Source of the DNA: Mactra quadrangularis
Taxonomy: Eukaryota > Mollusca > Bivalvia > Venerida > Mactridae
Direction: 5' to 3'
Assembly (NCBI GenBank): GCA_025267735.1
Contig: CM046294.1
Coordinates: 31,279,222-31,343,221, forward strand
Length of the DNA: 64,000 nt
A program made the position numbers and the translations under genes. Below the pieces are notes generated by a model. It was not told the origin of the DNA, searched no databases, and was given only the letters and a program-made list of their open reading frames with translations. Of this stretch, positions 1 to 16,000 are shown piece after piece; position 1 is the stretch's first letter; each line of letters starts with the position of its first letter.

Positions 1-42
1 TTCATCCACAGGTGGTTTCTTGCTGAATTTCACAGAATATAC

Positions 43-350
43 AATGTAAACTTATTTATTTATTTTATTTATTTATTGGAGTTAACGCCATGCCAACAAA
101 ATTTAGGTCATTTAACGGCGTCCAGCGCACCTAACCTAGCTTTCCTGGACCATTGTCTATGACCAGTACTCACCTACCCTTCCACAAGGCCGGAAACTTC
201 TCCATATTATCTAATCAATGGAGGAAAATCGACATTATTGTCAAATTTTCATGGAAGGGTATAACCTCCCCGGGTGGGATTCGAATCCGCACCCCTCAGG
301 CACAAGTATCCAAATCCTGGCGCGCTACCAACTGCGCAATCGACCCGAGT
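43..350 (-). repeat. tRNA-headed SINE, family S1
   Basis: On the minus strand this begins with a tRNA-like head (A-box-like GCGCAGTTGGTAGCGCG and B-box-like GGATTCGAATCC). A body follows containing GAAGTTTCCGGCCTTGTGG and CTGGACGCCGTTAAATGACC, and it ends in a TTTATT-type simple tail (43-80 on the plus strand). Nearly identical copies lie at 49540-49815 (minus), 59695-59952 (minus), 18098-18388, 21020-21300 and 36603-36885 (plus). The 73-residue open frame across it is not a gene. Confidence 0.85.
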
Positions 351-366
351 TCACAATTTAAACTTA

Positions 367-4309
<3,943 letters not shown>

Positions 4310-5502
4310 GTTTAAATCTGTAAATAAACAAAAGACTGAAATAACACCCATATACCATCTAATTTTGAGTCATACATATATGAAATTAGGAATTTTACTC
4401 AGTTATTAAATTAATTTAAAAAAGATATTTTTGCTTAGATTCATGATGTCATTAGCTCAAACATATTACTCCTATGATCGTGTATTTGATGTAGTTATCA
4501 AAAATTTTATTTTGTAAAGCAAATAACATTTAATTTATCTACCTAGTCCCTTTATAACAATTAGAATTTCGCATCCGAAATGAAGTTTAAATTTTCTTTT
4601 ACCTTTTAACCCAAGGTTAAAGACAGAACATCATTTATAAATTGTTTTCAACCTTTAACAGACAGAATTATCATTAGATTATTTTGTAAGAATAAGATCA
4701 TTATCAGGGAATTGTTATCTATGTTTCTGGGATAATGAAATAACCTGACAAGAAATTTGCAAACTGACAGATTCGAAACTAATTATAAATGACATTTTAA
4801 ACTTGAGAGACTTAATGCCGTTACCCATACACAGTTTAAAAGTGCTGAGTATTGTCTGTAAATAACTAGCTCTTACTGAGAAGAAGAAGAATCAAGATTT
4901 TATATTAATTCAGTAATTGCTAGTCAGCAATGTAAGTTGCAACTTCCAAGTCTTGCCAGATAATGATGAAATGTATTTCCAAATGTAAATGCCAATGGGT
5001 ACACACCACCCCCAAAAATGTAATGTAACTTTATATCTACGCTATCACAAGACAAAAATGAGATCTGACAATTCTATTCGCATACAATTAATGCAGAATC
5101 AACGATTAATACAAATGACATTGACAGGATATATCGACCTTGACCTTGCTAATAGTAAACTCTCAAGGTCGGTCATGAATTTCCTGATAGAAAGCACAGA
5201 CAATGACGCCAGAGGTCATTCTGGCGATTTTTTGTTAAAAAATTAAAAGCAAATCCATTTGACTTGATAAATGACACATTTTCAGAGAATTTGATCACAA
5301 AAATAAGAAAATCCGGATTCCACGAGTTTCATCCGCAACCGACGTGATAAAATGCTCAATGTAAGAAAATGAAACAAATAAACAAAAACAACAACGAATA
5401 CAGCAAGTAAGAGATTCATTAAATAGAAATACTTCACAATTTTATCACAGACAAAAGAGACAAAGCGTAAATAACAGCAAATTATTAGCAGCGTAAATTT
5501 AC

Positions 5503-5545
5503 CTTTTCGTTCAGCTCAGTCTGCCGGTAAGAAAGTGCTAGTGCG
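5503..5545 (-). promoter_or_regulatory. GAPDH: Likely GAPDH 5' noncoding exon and promoter
   Basis: The first coding exon (acceptor just right of 4317) has only 8 bases before its ATG, so an upstream noncoding exon is needed. The minus strand at about 5545-5503 reads as a GC-richer leader ending in AACGAAAAG followed by a gtaaattt donor at 5502-5501. The flank at 5530-5570 contains GCGCCTGCGC, an NRF1-like site, with no clear TATA box. This fits a housekeeping promoter. The right end of the exon (the transcription start) is a guess. Confidence 0.45.
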
Positions 5546-7049
5546 CCTGCGCAAAACTCCGAACGAGGATTAGATGGGAAAATTCTCGTATCCGGCATAC
5601 ATACCGAAATTTTTACCACGGTAGTCGTTCCTTTCATTCGAAATTCAAAATTCTCGTGCCTTCGTATTGTGCTGTTAAATACAAAATATTCACATACAGT
5701 CGGTTTTTAAATATAGACAAAAGAGGTTCCATTGATTACATAAACAATTCGACTATTCTCTTTAAATGATAAATCATTACATCTATGGTTGCACAGTAAA
5801 TGCATGTAGTTACAACGTGTGCCTATTTGCACGGATATCACGTGCAAAGTATCACAAAAATATAACCTAAATAGTAGAGAGAAGTTACTTATATTGACAA
5901 TACAATAGGGTTAATGCTATATTACGTTTAATAGAAACTTATATGCAAGTTCAATTACCAAAATAAAAATGATCATTTATCCTTTAGGTTTTTTCCATAA
6001 TATAATTACTATTTTATCAAATAGAACATCACCAGATAGCGAATAATGAATTTTAACAGTGACAGGATTGGAAGCGATCACATGTTACTTTTGCAAGTCA
6101 GGCTTCAAAAGTCCATATACAAATGTAACTCTTTAAGCTTGGTATATTGCTATACCATGCATAACTTTATCCTAGAATGCTCATAGGCGCCCGATCTGAA
6201 ACGGTTTAGAGGTATATTTCCAATCCGTTGTTCACACAAATAATGAGCATATAGATGAATTTGGTCCCAAAAGTAGAAATGTGAGACCTTCAATAGCGTT
6301 GAGGGTGTGTTTGTTTTCACCTTTTAGTTATCGAAATATCAGTCCGCACACTTACTTACTGAGGATGGTGTATTTAAAGCATAAACGTATTTGTTACTGC
6401 AGGGATTTTATATAATATGGATTTGTAACGATAAGTAAATGTAATAGATTTTCATCAAACTTCACTGTCGTCGCTATTATTTCGGCCCATACGGAAAACA
6501 AGTATAACAAGTTAAAATATAGATATTCACATGAAATGTTGTACCAGTGCCATTCAAATTGACAAAAATGTGTTTCTAGATGATTTTGAGGTAAATTACG
6601 CTCACAGACTGTTCACAAAATAATGCATTTTCCCGCCGACCTGCCATTTTTAGCCTTATACTTTACATCACCTAAAGTCATATTTTCGGTCATAATTGCG
6701 ACATTTTTTGTCAAAAACTTCAGAAACATTCACAAGTTGCATGGAAGACATGTACAAAAACATAAATCAAGAGTTTGTAACTCTGTAATAGTTTGAACAG
6801 CCTGCTTCAGCCAGTTATAGACAGTGACGACCGTGAAAATTCAAAAAAACACTTCGTTGCAAATCTCTGTTATATAGAATCCCTCGTTACTGTAAGAACA
6901 AATCCTAACAACAAAATTAGAAAACGAACATCACTTTAAAGTAGAAAACAGAAGATAAATTCATTTTTTTCATACCAAATCTATAGACAAGTCGATAAAG
7001 TTTTAGATTAATCGTATTAGTAACGTAACGTTCTTTACACCTGAACATA

Positions 7050-7420
7050 CAGTACCCACTAAAAGTTTAGAGACATTTTCACAGTGTATTCCTATTGAAT
7101 AGCTTTTATCTAAAATTTGACAATTGATTATTTCTAACTGCTTTTTATTTTTTTATTATCAATATACATGTAAATGTAACTGAGACTACAAAATTAGCAT
7201 TAAAGCTATGTTATGGAAAATAATTACAACTAGCATAGTTTTGGAAGCTTTTGGATGACAGATGTCTTGTCTTATAAATGTGTAGCATTCTTGAAATTTG
7301 TTTTCATTTTATTACAAACCATACTGAAATATATTAAAAATGATGATTCTACAAAAATAATCATCAAACTTCAAGAATTGTAGTCAATTTCTTTTGTCTC
7401 CAAACCTTTGGTGGGTACTG
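7050..7420. mobile_element. Tc1/mariner-like MITE, family B
   Basis: Terminal inverted repeats CAGTACCCACTAAAAGTTTA and its near-complement ending GGTGGGTACTG bound an AT-rich, non-coding 371-bp interior. A second copy is at 45848-46222, where both ends are flanked by TA. CAGT-type termini with TA duplications are typical of non-autonomous Tc1/mariner elements. Here the left flank is TA but the right flank has mutated. Confidence 0.75.
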
Positions 7421-7804
7421 AACATTGCGTTCTTTAGAAATAAAAATTAGATGTCTTCAATAATATTGCAGTATTTTTTACAAACTCTTTCTCCACTAAT
7501 CTCTTACAAAAGTATACGTGAGAACTTTTCATTTACGAGTTGACACGTAATATGTCTGTTAAGAAACATTGACATGTAAACAGGTCTGTTCATATAACCA
7601 GGGATTCTATATAACAATCCCTGATATAACACAGCGTTATATGGTACTCTATTGCTCAATGAGTTTCACGTAAACTCACTGTAACAAACTCACCTGTAGG
7701 TTACACCAAATACCCGGTAATGCCCACTTAATATAATATATTTACATACATGCATATGTCATATAAAGGCGCATGTATGAAATAAAATAGAGGTGGGGTT
7801 AATA

Positions 7805-8350
7805 TATATACTGAACGAAACTTTTAAGTACCCCGATTTTTATATGGTAGGAAATTATAACTTTTCAATATTTATGTCCTTTCTATGAAGGGAAGCCGTT
7901 TAGGACCGTATACTGTCATTTGCTTGCTTATGTTATATGCTTTTTTATCGGTGCAAAACCGATTTTGTCTTGCATGAGTTGAAAAGCGGTAATTGGAGCA
8001 TTTTCAATTGCAACAATTTAACAAAAATGGCAATTTTAGCTACAGGTGACGCATTGGTAATTTATTGTTCTTATAGTGACATTCAAGTCATTTATGATTT
8101 TTTGTTGTGCACACTAATGATTTTCACCAAAACTGACCACGTTGGATTTTTGCACGAGATGCCCATTTCCGATTTTCAACACATGCACGACAAAAGCGTG
8201 TTTGCATCAATAAAGAAGCACGAAAACCATGCAAGCAAACGATTGTAAGGTCCTATACATATTTCCATTAACGATCGGACATTTATTTTGAAAAATAAAA
8301 ATTTCCTCCAGTATCGAAATCGGGGTACTTAGAAGTTTCTATAAGTATAT
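7805..8350. mobile_element. Inverted-repeat element with GTACCCCGATT ends
   Basis: Left end GAAACTTTTAAGTACCCCGA (about 7817-7836) is matched by the reverse complement at the right end (CGGGGTACTTAGAAGTTTC, about 8321-8339). Weaker inverted similarity continues inward around TTTAGGACCGTATA and AAGGTCCTATA. The interior has no recognisable transposase. Family not identified; no second copy seen in the window. Confidence 0.55.
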
Positions 8351-8689
8351 ACATGTATGTATATTTTTTGTATTCAAGTGCGTAGATAACGTTATAATTT
8401 TAAGTATAAGAAGGGCATAAAACATATAGGAAAATAATTGGGTCTAAGGGGAAAACTTAGTCTTTTTGTTTCTCAAATTCGGCTTTTTTGTCAAATATTT
8501 TTTCATCTGTAATCACATCCCTTTTAATATCACGTTTCTCGATTTGTTAACAGCAGGAATGAAAATAACGCATAAACCATTCAATTGTGTGTCTTTTGTT
8601 TATGTGCGCTTTGATCAGGATACATGATTTTTACACACCGGGTCGTCACGGGGATAGCAGAATTTATACACTCCATTTGCAGTTATCTC

Positions 8690-8772
8690 CCCTACCGGAA
8701 GTATTTGTAACCAAAGGAACTACATACATCAACAGGTGCGAGAGTTGCTGATTGTCAACAAAATATCTCGTG
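8690..8772 (+). promoter_or_regulatory. Possible 5' noncoding exon of ODAD1
   Basis: The first coding exon of ODAD1 starts at an acceptor (10067) only 28 bases before the ATG, so a leader exon is expected upstream. The best candidate ends AATATCTCGTG at a gtaaat donor (8773). Its start is unknown. It rests on position and one donor only. Confidence 0.3.
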
Positions 8773-9239
8773 GTAAATATTCTGTTTTTTATTCAATTTG
8801 AAGAATTTTTGTTAAAGTTGCATATTTAAGACTGTACAGTAATGTTATCTTTCTTTGTTTTTGATGTCTTTTCCGACATTTAAGGAAATTCAGACAAAAA
8901 TCTTTCGAACACAAGTTTGTTGTTAATGCTGTATTGCTTATTTTTAATTTTGGTTAAGTTGTCTAAATCATTAGTGTTGTTATGATTTTGCCATGATCCG
9001 TGAATAACAATTTATAGTGTTTAAGTTAAAGGTCATTTATCTGTAACTGCACGTGTATCAATTTAAGATTTGCATCAATTGAATTGCCAATTGGGCTGAT
9101 TTGACTTGTAAGCGGCTCCACCATGACAATAATAATGACAAGCAACTCAGGGGCAAAAGAAAACATACTAATACTATGTAATGATTCCTACTTTCTTAGC
9201 ATTTAAGGGATGATAATTCTATATCATACAAATTTAATA

Positions 9240-9610
9240 TTGTCACCCAATAAAAATCAAAGGCCCTTATTGAGATTCGAACCCACGACCTCCCAAGTCG
9301 TAAGCACACATAAAAGCTAGTTTGAAGGCAAGGAAGTGCAAGTGCTGTATTATACCTCTGCTATATACACCCCCTCCTTAACAGAGTTATTTTGAATTCT
9401 TGGAGCTTGATTGTCTGTGGGACTATCTAAGGGGCAATCACACAATTCCTAGTGGGTTATTTACGTTGGGCGCAAAATGTAACCCGATAAAAATCAAAGG
9501 TCCGAACTGAGATTTGGACCCACAACCTCTCGAGTCTTAAGTGGACACTCTACCACATCCCAATAAAAGCTAGCTTGAAGGCAAGGTAGTACAAGTGCCG
9601 TATTATACCT
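9240..9610 (-). repeat. tRNA-like SINE fragments, family S4 (two adjacent copies)
   Basis: Two related stretches (about 9240-9370 and 9475-9610) each contain a minus-strand B-box-like segment (GGGTTCGAATCTCAATAAGG in the first; a mutated version in the second). This is followed by similar text including AAAAGCTAGCTTGAAGGCAAG and GCCGTATTATACCTCTGC. A third copy is at 45117-45440. Confidence 0.55.
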
Positions 9611-10094
9611 CTGCCACATCATTTATTAAAACTCTATAAGCGCGTATAAGTGGTCTGTTGACTCATGTACTTAATCTTAACTTGACCATCGTTATTATCT
9701 GCAATAATCTTTACACTTCTTTAAGTTTAATGGATTGAGTATATTTCTGGTTACTTAGTCAAATGATTGGTAATCATATTCGAGAAATCTGAATGTAAAC
9801 ACTGCAAAACCTTCTGCTATGTAAGCAGCAGGCGAGATAAGCTAAATTAAATAGCACTGTTCAAGAGGAATTTTTATTGCTCCATACTGTCTCTGCAAAC
9901 ACAACCGCACTATCTAAGTTATTTCAATCACTAATAGTCTTAAGAAAGAAGAAATGTTTCAATTGTTTTTCTTGGTCATAATATGAGGTCAATGGTGTAA
10001 AACAAGTTAAATCACATGTACATACTCTTAATGAAGTGTTTCATTTTCAAATGTTTGTTATTGCAGATTTGTTAGAGCGTACATCAAGTTCAAG

Positions 10095-13000
10095 ATGCCG
10101 CGACCAAAGTCAGCGAAGTCAGATAACAGTGATGGGGACATGGAGGGATTGGCCGAACAAGAACTGCAGAAGTTACAGAGGCAGTATCGTATCATGGAAG
10201 GTGATCGTGCTGCCTACACTGAAGAATCTCAAAATGTGATCCGTAAACAAAAGTAAGTAAAACTCTGACCCAGTGTTTATTTTTACTCATAGGGGAAAGG
10301 TGGCGGGGCCCTTTTTGAGGGGAAAATCGCGACAAAAATGAAATTAGGGGAAAAAATTTCAATACTTGAGATAACATAGATCCTCTAACAGGGTAACATT
10401 TCTGTCTACTTTTATGACATTTCAACTATTGAACCTATGATATATTCATCTATGATTTCTCTGTAATGCTTGAGGAAAGGGCAAAATGCTATAAAAAGTA
10501 CAAAAGTTTTAGGACAGTCTGACAGGGGAATTTTTTACCTGGAAAGGGGAAAAATGTATACTTTTTGGAGAGGAGAATGGGGCCCAATTTCAGCCCCAAA
10601 ATGGCCTGAAAAAAACCACTGTGAACATATAAAAAATGTACCTTTAAGTTTATTAAGAATAGTATATGTATATGGATTTTTTTATGATATAATTGTATTG
10701 TATTTCATTGTATGTTGTATATAAGATAATGATATAAATATATTGTTGAAAAAATGGACTTATATATTGCATAACATTCTACAAGGGTTGAAACTTTTAA
10801 AGATGAAATTTTGAAAAAGAAGTTTTTGTATGTTCCTTTTTGAAATTTCTTTGCAGCTATAGAGTTTTTCCTAATTTGAATTTTACTTTGGATCACCCCT
10901 ATCATTTATTTGTGCTTTAATCTTTCTCCAAATGTTCTTCTAAAAGTAAAGCCTCTAGCTCTGTCCCCAAATGCTGCTGAATGAGAGCCCTAATATCAAA
11001 TGCCTGACTGTGATGTCTTATGATCAACACTGTCATTCATATATTTACAGAGGAGAGATTGGACAACTTGAGTCTGAGAAACAAGAATTGCTGAAGGAGT
11101 TAAGATTAGCTGAAAGTCGTAGTAATCAAGTGATGGATGAAGATCATTGTGATACACTTGTTACATTAGCTGATGCTAAAGGTACTCTTAGTTTACTATA
11201 AATTAAAGAATATAATAACTCCAGCGCCTTATTTCAATGATGTAGTCCCATTATTGTAATACTCTGAGTTCATACTAACTGGAAAATCATGGAACATTAT
11301 AATTTTTCAGAAGAAATTTTTTTTATCATAGAAAAGTCATGGAAAATTAGAAAACATCATGCAAAATGTTTTATGTGTCATGGAAAAATATATTCTATGT
11401 ATAATTTAAACAGTAATATACACCAATGTTATATTCCTTACACTTAGGGATTCCTGCTATAAAAGGCAAAGCATTTAGATAAAGATTTGCAAACACAGAT
11501 TGTGATAAACAATTCATGGGAACTCAATAGACTATATCCGGAATTCAAATATTTGGGTTTTCCCCTCCGATACAAACAAACTTTCACTGTTACAATGAAA
11601 ATACGTGTAAAAAGAACAATAGGATTTAATCCATAGTTCGTGCTGTTCAGCAATAATGTGTAGAAAACTTTGTTTGTACTGCCTGTGCACGAACGGAAAA
11701 ACCCATAAATTTGAATTCCGGATTACGTCTATTCATGTAATAACAGCGCTATTAAAAGTGATCCTATTGAAATCCCTACTAAGCATCACTAGGTTTTCTC
11801 CCAGGTTTAGGGATCCTCAAATTACCAGGACACTGATAGTGTTGTACCTTGGTGTATATTGGTGCAATCAGTCATACTTTGACTGTTATCTTTTGTATTT
11901 TCATAGAGGATTATGATACTGAGATTGATGAAGAGAAAAAGAAAGGTACAGAACTTGATGCTAAGATTAGAGAATGGGAGAGAAAGATGAAACAACAACA
12001 TCGTAATATGGGTGGTGTTCATATGAGTTCTCAACATACAGTACAAACACAGAAAACTATGAGAACTCTTGAAAATAGACTGGATCAGGTAGGTCTATGA
12101 TTTGTGGTCCTGTGGAGCTTTTCACAAAAAATCTTACGACAAAAATCATCTTAAGTCAAAAGCGAGAACCATTAATAATTTTTCCATCATTTTTTGGCCA
12201 ATAAAGTTTAATTTATTGAATAATGTAGAATATTTTGAATATCATATCATATCATATCATAGTTATGTTCATTATACTTGTGACTTACAACTGCAATATT
12301 ATGGCTTTGACTTATGATAACTTTTTTTGTTTGATTTTTTGTGAAAAGGTGCCCTGATTTTTATTAATAGTGCATCTTAAAACTTAAATTTAATCTGTCT
12401 GTGGTGCATACATTTACACTGCTGATTCAAATTTATTTCATCAATTGTGAGTACAGAAGTACTGTTGTAAATATTTAAATGAGCAGAGTTTATGTATTAG
12501 TAGCAGCAGTTGCCCAGCAGTAGGATGTGCGCTAAGGGATTGAGAGGTCACAGGTTCAATCCCACTAGGGGCACTGCTAATTTCCTTGAGCAAGATTACA
12601 TTTCTTAATGCAATGAGTTATGGATTTGGTCTGAACCACCATGACTGGAGCTTTATTGCATCAATAGTGAGTTCTGTAGTAAATATTTAAATGAGGGGAG
12701 TTGATGTATTAATGTATTAGTTGGAGTAGAGGTCCAGTGGTTGGATGCCCACTTAGGGATCAATCCCCACTAGGGGCACTGCTTATTTCCTTGAGCAAAA
12801 TTACATTCCTCAATGCAATGGGTTATGGATTTGGTCTGAACCACCATGGAGCTGGCTACTTTCTGCTATATTTTTACAATTCTTACAAAGTTATTTCCAG
12901 ATTGAAATAAAATATTCAGTCAAAGTGGTACATGTTCGTTAAACTTGATTCTACTGACATATTTCAGTCAAAGAAGAAGTTCAATACTATTTTAACTGAT

Positions 13001-16000
13001 AATGCTAGAATGAGGGATGAGATTGAAAGTTTACGTGTAGAAAGAACGAGATTTGATCATCTCTATAAGAAACTAGATAAAGAATTAACATCACTAAGAA
13101 GACAGAAGGGACAACTTATTGAAGAGTCAACACAGGCTTACGATGCCCGGTATGTATGGGTTTTATATTTAAATGAACTAACGATTATTCTACCGCAGTA
13201 TAGCGGGGCACTGCACTCTGCCCTTTTACTCTCCTGTCTGTCACTTTTTGCTGATTACTATGTAGAAATAGTTATTGATTGTTATTTTGAACTATCAACC
13301 CACTGTTAGTGAGAGGTTTTTACCGGCAACTCCAACATTTACATGTATCATCTATTTTTGCCATTTTTTATTTCTGAAAAAAACACTTTGAAGTTATCAA
13401 AATTGCTATTTCATTTTCCCTTTTATGGGACACATTTTATTTCTGCATTACAATATTTAATTTTGAATGATTGACTAGATTGAGAAAAACAAATATATTG
13501 CAAACTGTCAGAAAACAACCAATGAACTCTGAATAATGACTTTATGCAAAATTAGGTTTTAAGTCCTTAAATGCTGACTTGCCCAGCAGAACAGCTGCTA
13601 CTATACCAACTTGCTCTGTTGATTTTTAACTTCGCTGGGCAAGCAGGCAAGTGCTTTTTTAGTCAGATTTTTCCGAAAATAATCCGCTAATAGTTTGGCA
13701 AAACTCAGGTGGGCGGATGGGTGGGTCGACCTCCGATGTCGTTAACAATTGTGTTGAAGTTTTCTATTTAGCATATATCTCTGCCATTTATTGTCAGATC
13801 TTTATGAAACTTCATACAATGACAACATACCATGTGATCAACAGAATAACCACAACTCTACCTGGCTTTATTATAGATTATTGCCCTTTGTAATTTTTGC
13901 ATTAAAGTTTTTAAATCTGCCTTTAATGTGTTTCCACATTACATTTCTTGTTCTAACCCTGTAATCATGTGCATTTATATTTTTATGAAAATTTATTATG
14001 TTTATTTTCTACATACAGTGATGATGCCCAACAGAAGATGATAATATTGAAAGAAAAAGCAGACAAAGACTTACAACAACATAATGCTGAGATGAAAGAA
14101 CTTCTACGTATTATTGATCATGATAGAAACCTTAGAGGATTCATGGGAATTAAGGGACAGGAAAGACAAGAAGATCCACAATTGGTTATCTGGAGGCAAC
14201 GCAAAGGTACTTTGATAATACTTTTGATGGTATAGCTTGGTTTCATCTTAGCACAAAATTATCGTCTTTTACGTGCAATTATTTTGTGCTGCGTTTTTTT
14301 ATGTTATTTGTGAACATAAAAAGTACCTAATTACTTGTAAAAAATGTACCAACAATATGTATGACAACAGTCTACAAAATCAGTGGGTGTCCAGTTGCCC
14401 TGGACAACTGCATTTTAGTTCAGGCTACTAACAATGTCTTTTGGGCAACCAAAATCCTGCAAAAGAGATATGGTGCTTGCTCTTAAAATAATCCGGTTGG
14501 TCAACCACTTTCAAATCCTAATTTCTTAGACTGATACAATGAAATCAAAGGGTTTCTAGAAGAACAAATAGCCACTCATGTGATGTTAAAATTGTGAGAC
14601 AAATCCTTTTTCTCTTGTCATCATCATCATCATCATCCAGTTTAGTTTAAACAGGCTGTTGATTATTCCTTTGGCAAAGGTGAGGCCTGTCTGTCTTGTC
14701 TGGAGTGAAGTCTTCCTCTCCATGATTGGCAGTATTGAGGGTTGGTGCCATCCATTTTCTGTACCAGCCGATCACCCTTAACCAGGTCTTCCCAGGTTAG
14801 CTTTTGTCTGCATTTGCCCTGATGTACAGTAACATGCAGTCTCTGACTTGGGAAATCCAGCTTGTGCTACCTTCTACGTGGCCAAACCACCTCAGCCTGT
14901 TTGTTTGGAGAGCGTAGGCAATATCTCTGATTTTAAGCTGAGACAGGAGATCCTTGTGGCAACACATTTTGGTTCTAGATACATTTATTAGTAACTTATC
15001 AGATTTTCCATCGCAACCTTTTCCTATTTATCACAACAGAGGCATTGGAAGCTGAACGTAAGAAAGAAAGTCAGGAAGATTCTGTAGAAACATTCGAAGC
15101 TGCATTTGAAAGAATAAAAGAAATGACAGGTTTAGAAGACCTTGATGAATTAGTTAGAAGGTAACTCCTTGTTTCATTCACAATCGCTGGCTTAGCTCAA
15201 AATGGTCTTAACACAATATGAAAAAAGAATGAGTTACAACCATTTTGGGCTAAGCTAGGGAAATGTAATATTAATTCTTGTGTATAAATATGTTGGTAAA
15301 TTTTAATTAACTGTTGGCGGAGCAAACATTGCCCCCCCTGATTTAGGTCCTTGATTATCGATAAATAGTACTGAAATAATTTAGTGAGTTTTTTAATTAT
15401 CTCAGTTGCTCATATCTTATTGTGCAATATAATTTAGACATGAGTTTGGATGTGAAGAAATTAAATCAAAAGTGTGTATTTCATGTGGCACAATGGAATT
15501 TTAGAATTAGCACATCCCGATGAAAGTACTTTAAGTTCCTGATAATAGGCAGAGGTTTATTTTTACAGGCTATCATTATGTATACAGTATATCATTAGCA
15601 GGGACCAGGAAATTCGCCGAAGTCAATCCGTCCTGGGCCATCTGAGTAAGGGACACTCATTAGACAAAGTAAAATCAATGTTTTTTGTCTCATTTTTCAG
15701 ATTCATTGAAGTTGAAGATAAGAATTTTGCACTGTTTAATTTTGTTAATGAACAAAATAATGATATTGAACAATTAAATGATGACATACAAGAGGTAATA
15801 ATATAATAACTTTGATACATTTATATTAGTGAGTTCTTACTAGGTGCTAAATATGCCAGAATACATGCCAAGACCAAAACTACAAAGGCTGTTACTATAG
15901 AAACTGATTATAAAAAAGATTTATGGTCATAAACCACATTAGTTGATCTAAAACACCAAAGTTTATTGCTTTGGTTGTAGTGATGAAAAAGATTAAGTTG

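Larger units (their letters stand above)
5546..8689. other. Intergenic region between GAPDH and ODAD1 (divergent)
   Basis: Separates the presumed 5' ends of two head-to-head genes. I see no exon-like coding stretch. It contains a mariner-like MITE (7050-7420) and a larger inverted-repeat element (7805-8350); the rest is AT-rich unique sequence. The 103-codon open frame at 7937-8248 lies wholly within the inverted-repeat element and is not taken as a gene. Confidence 0.6.

Noticed and set aside
5206..5226. Hairpin CGCCAGA/TCTGGCG in the first GAPDH intron as a regulatory structure
   Set aside because: Short arms and no repeated or conserved context visible; expected by chance at this length of sequence.
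7937..8248. 103-codon plus-strand open frame
   Set aside because: Lies entirely within an inverted-repeat element, shows no domain and no splice context.
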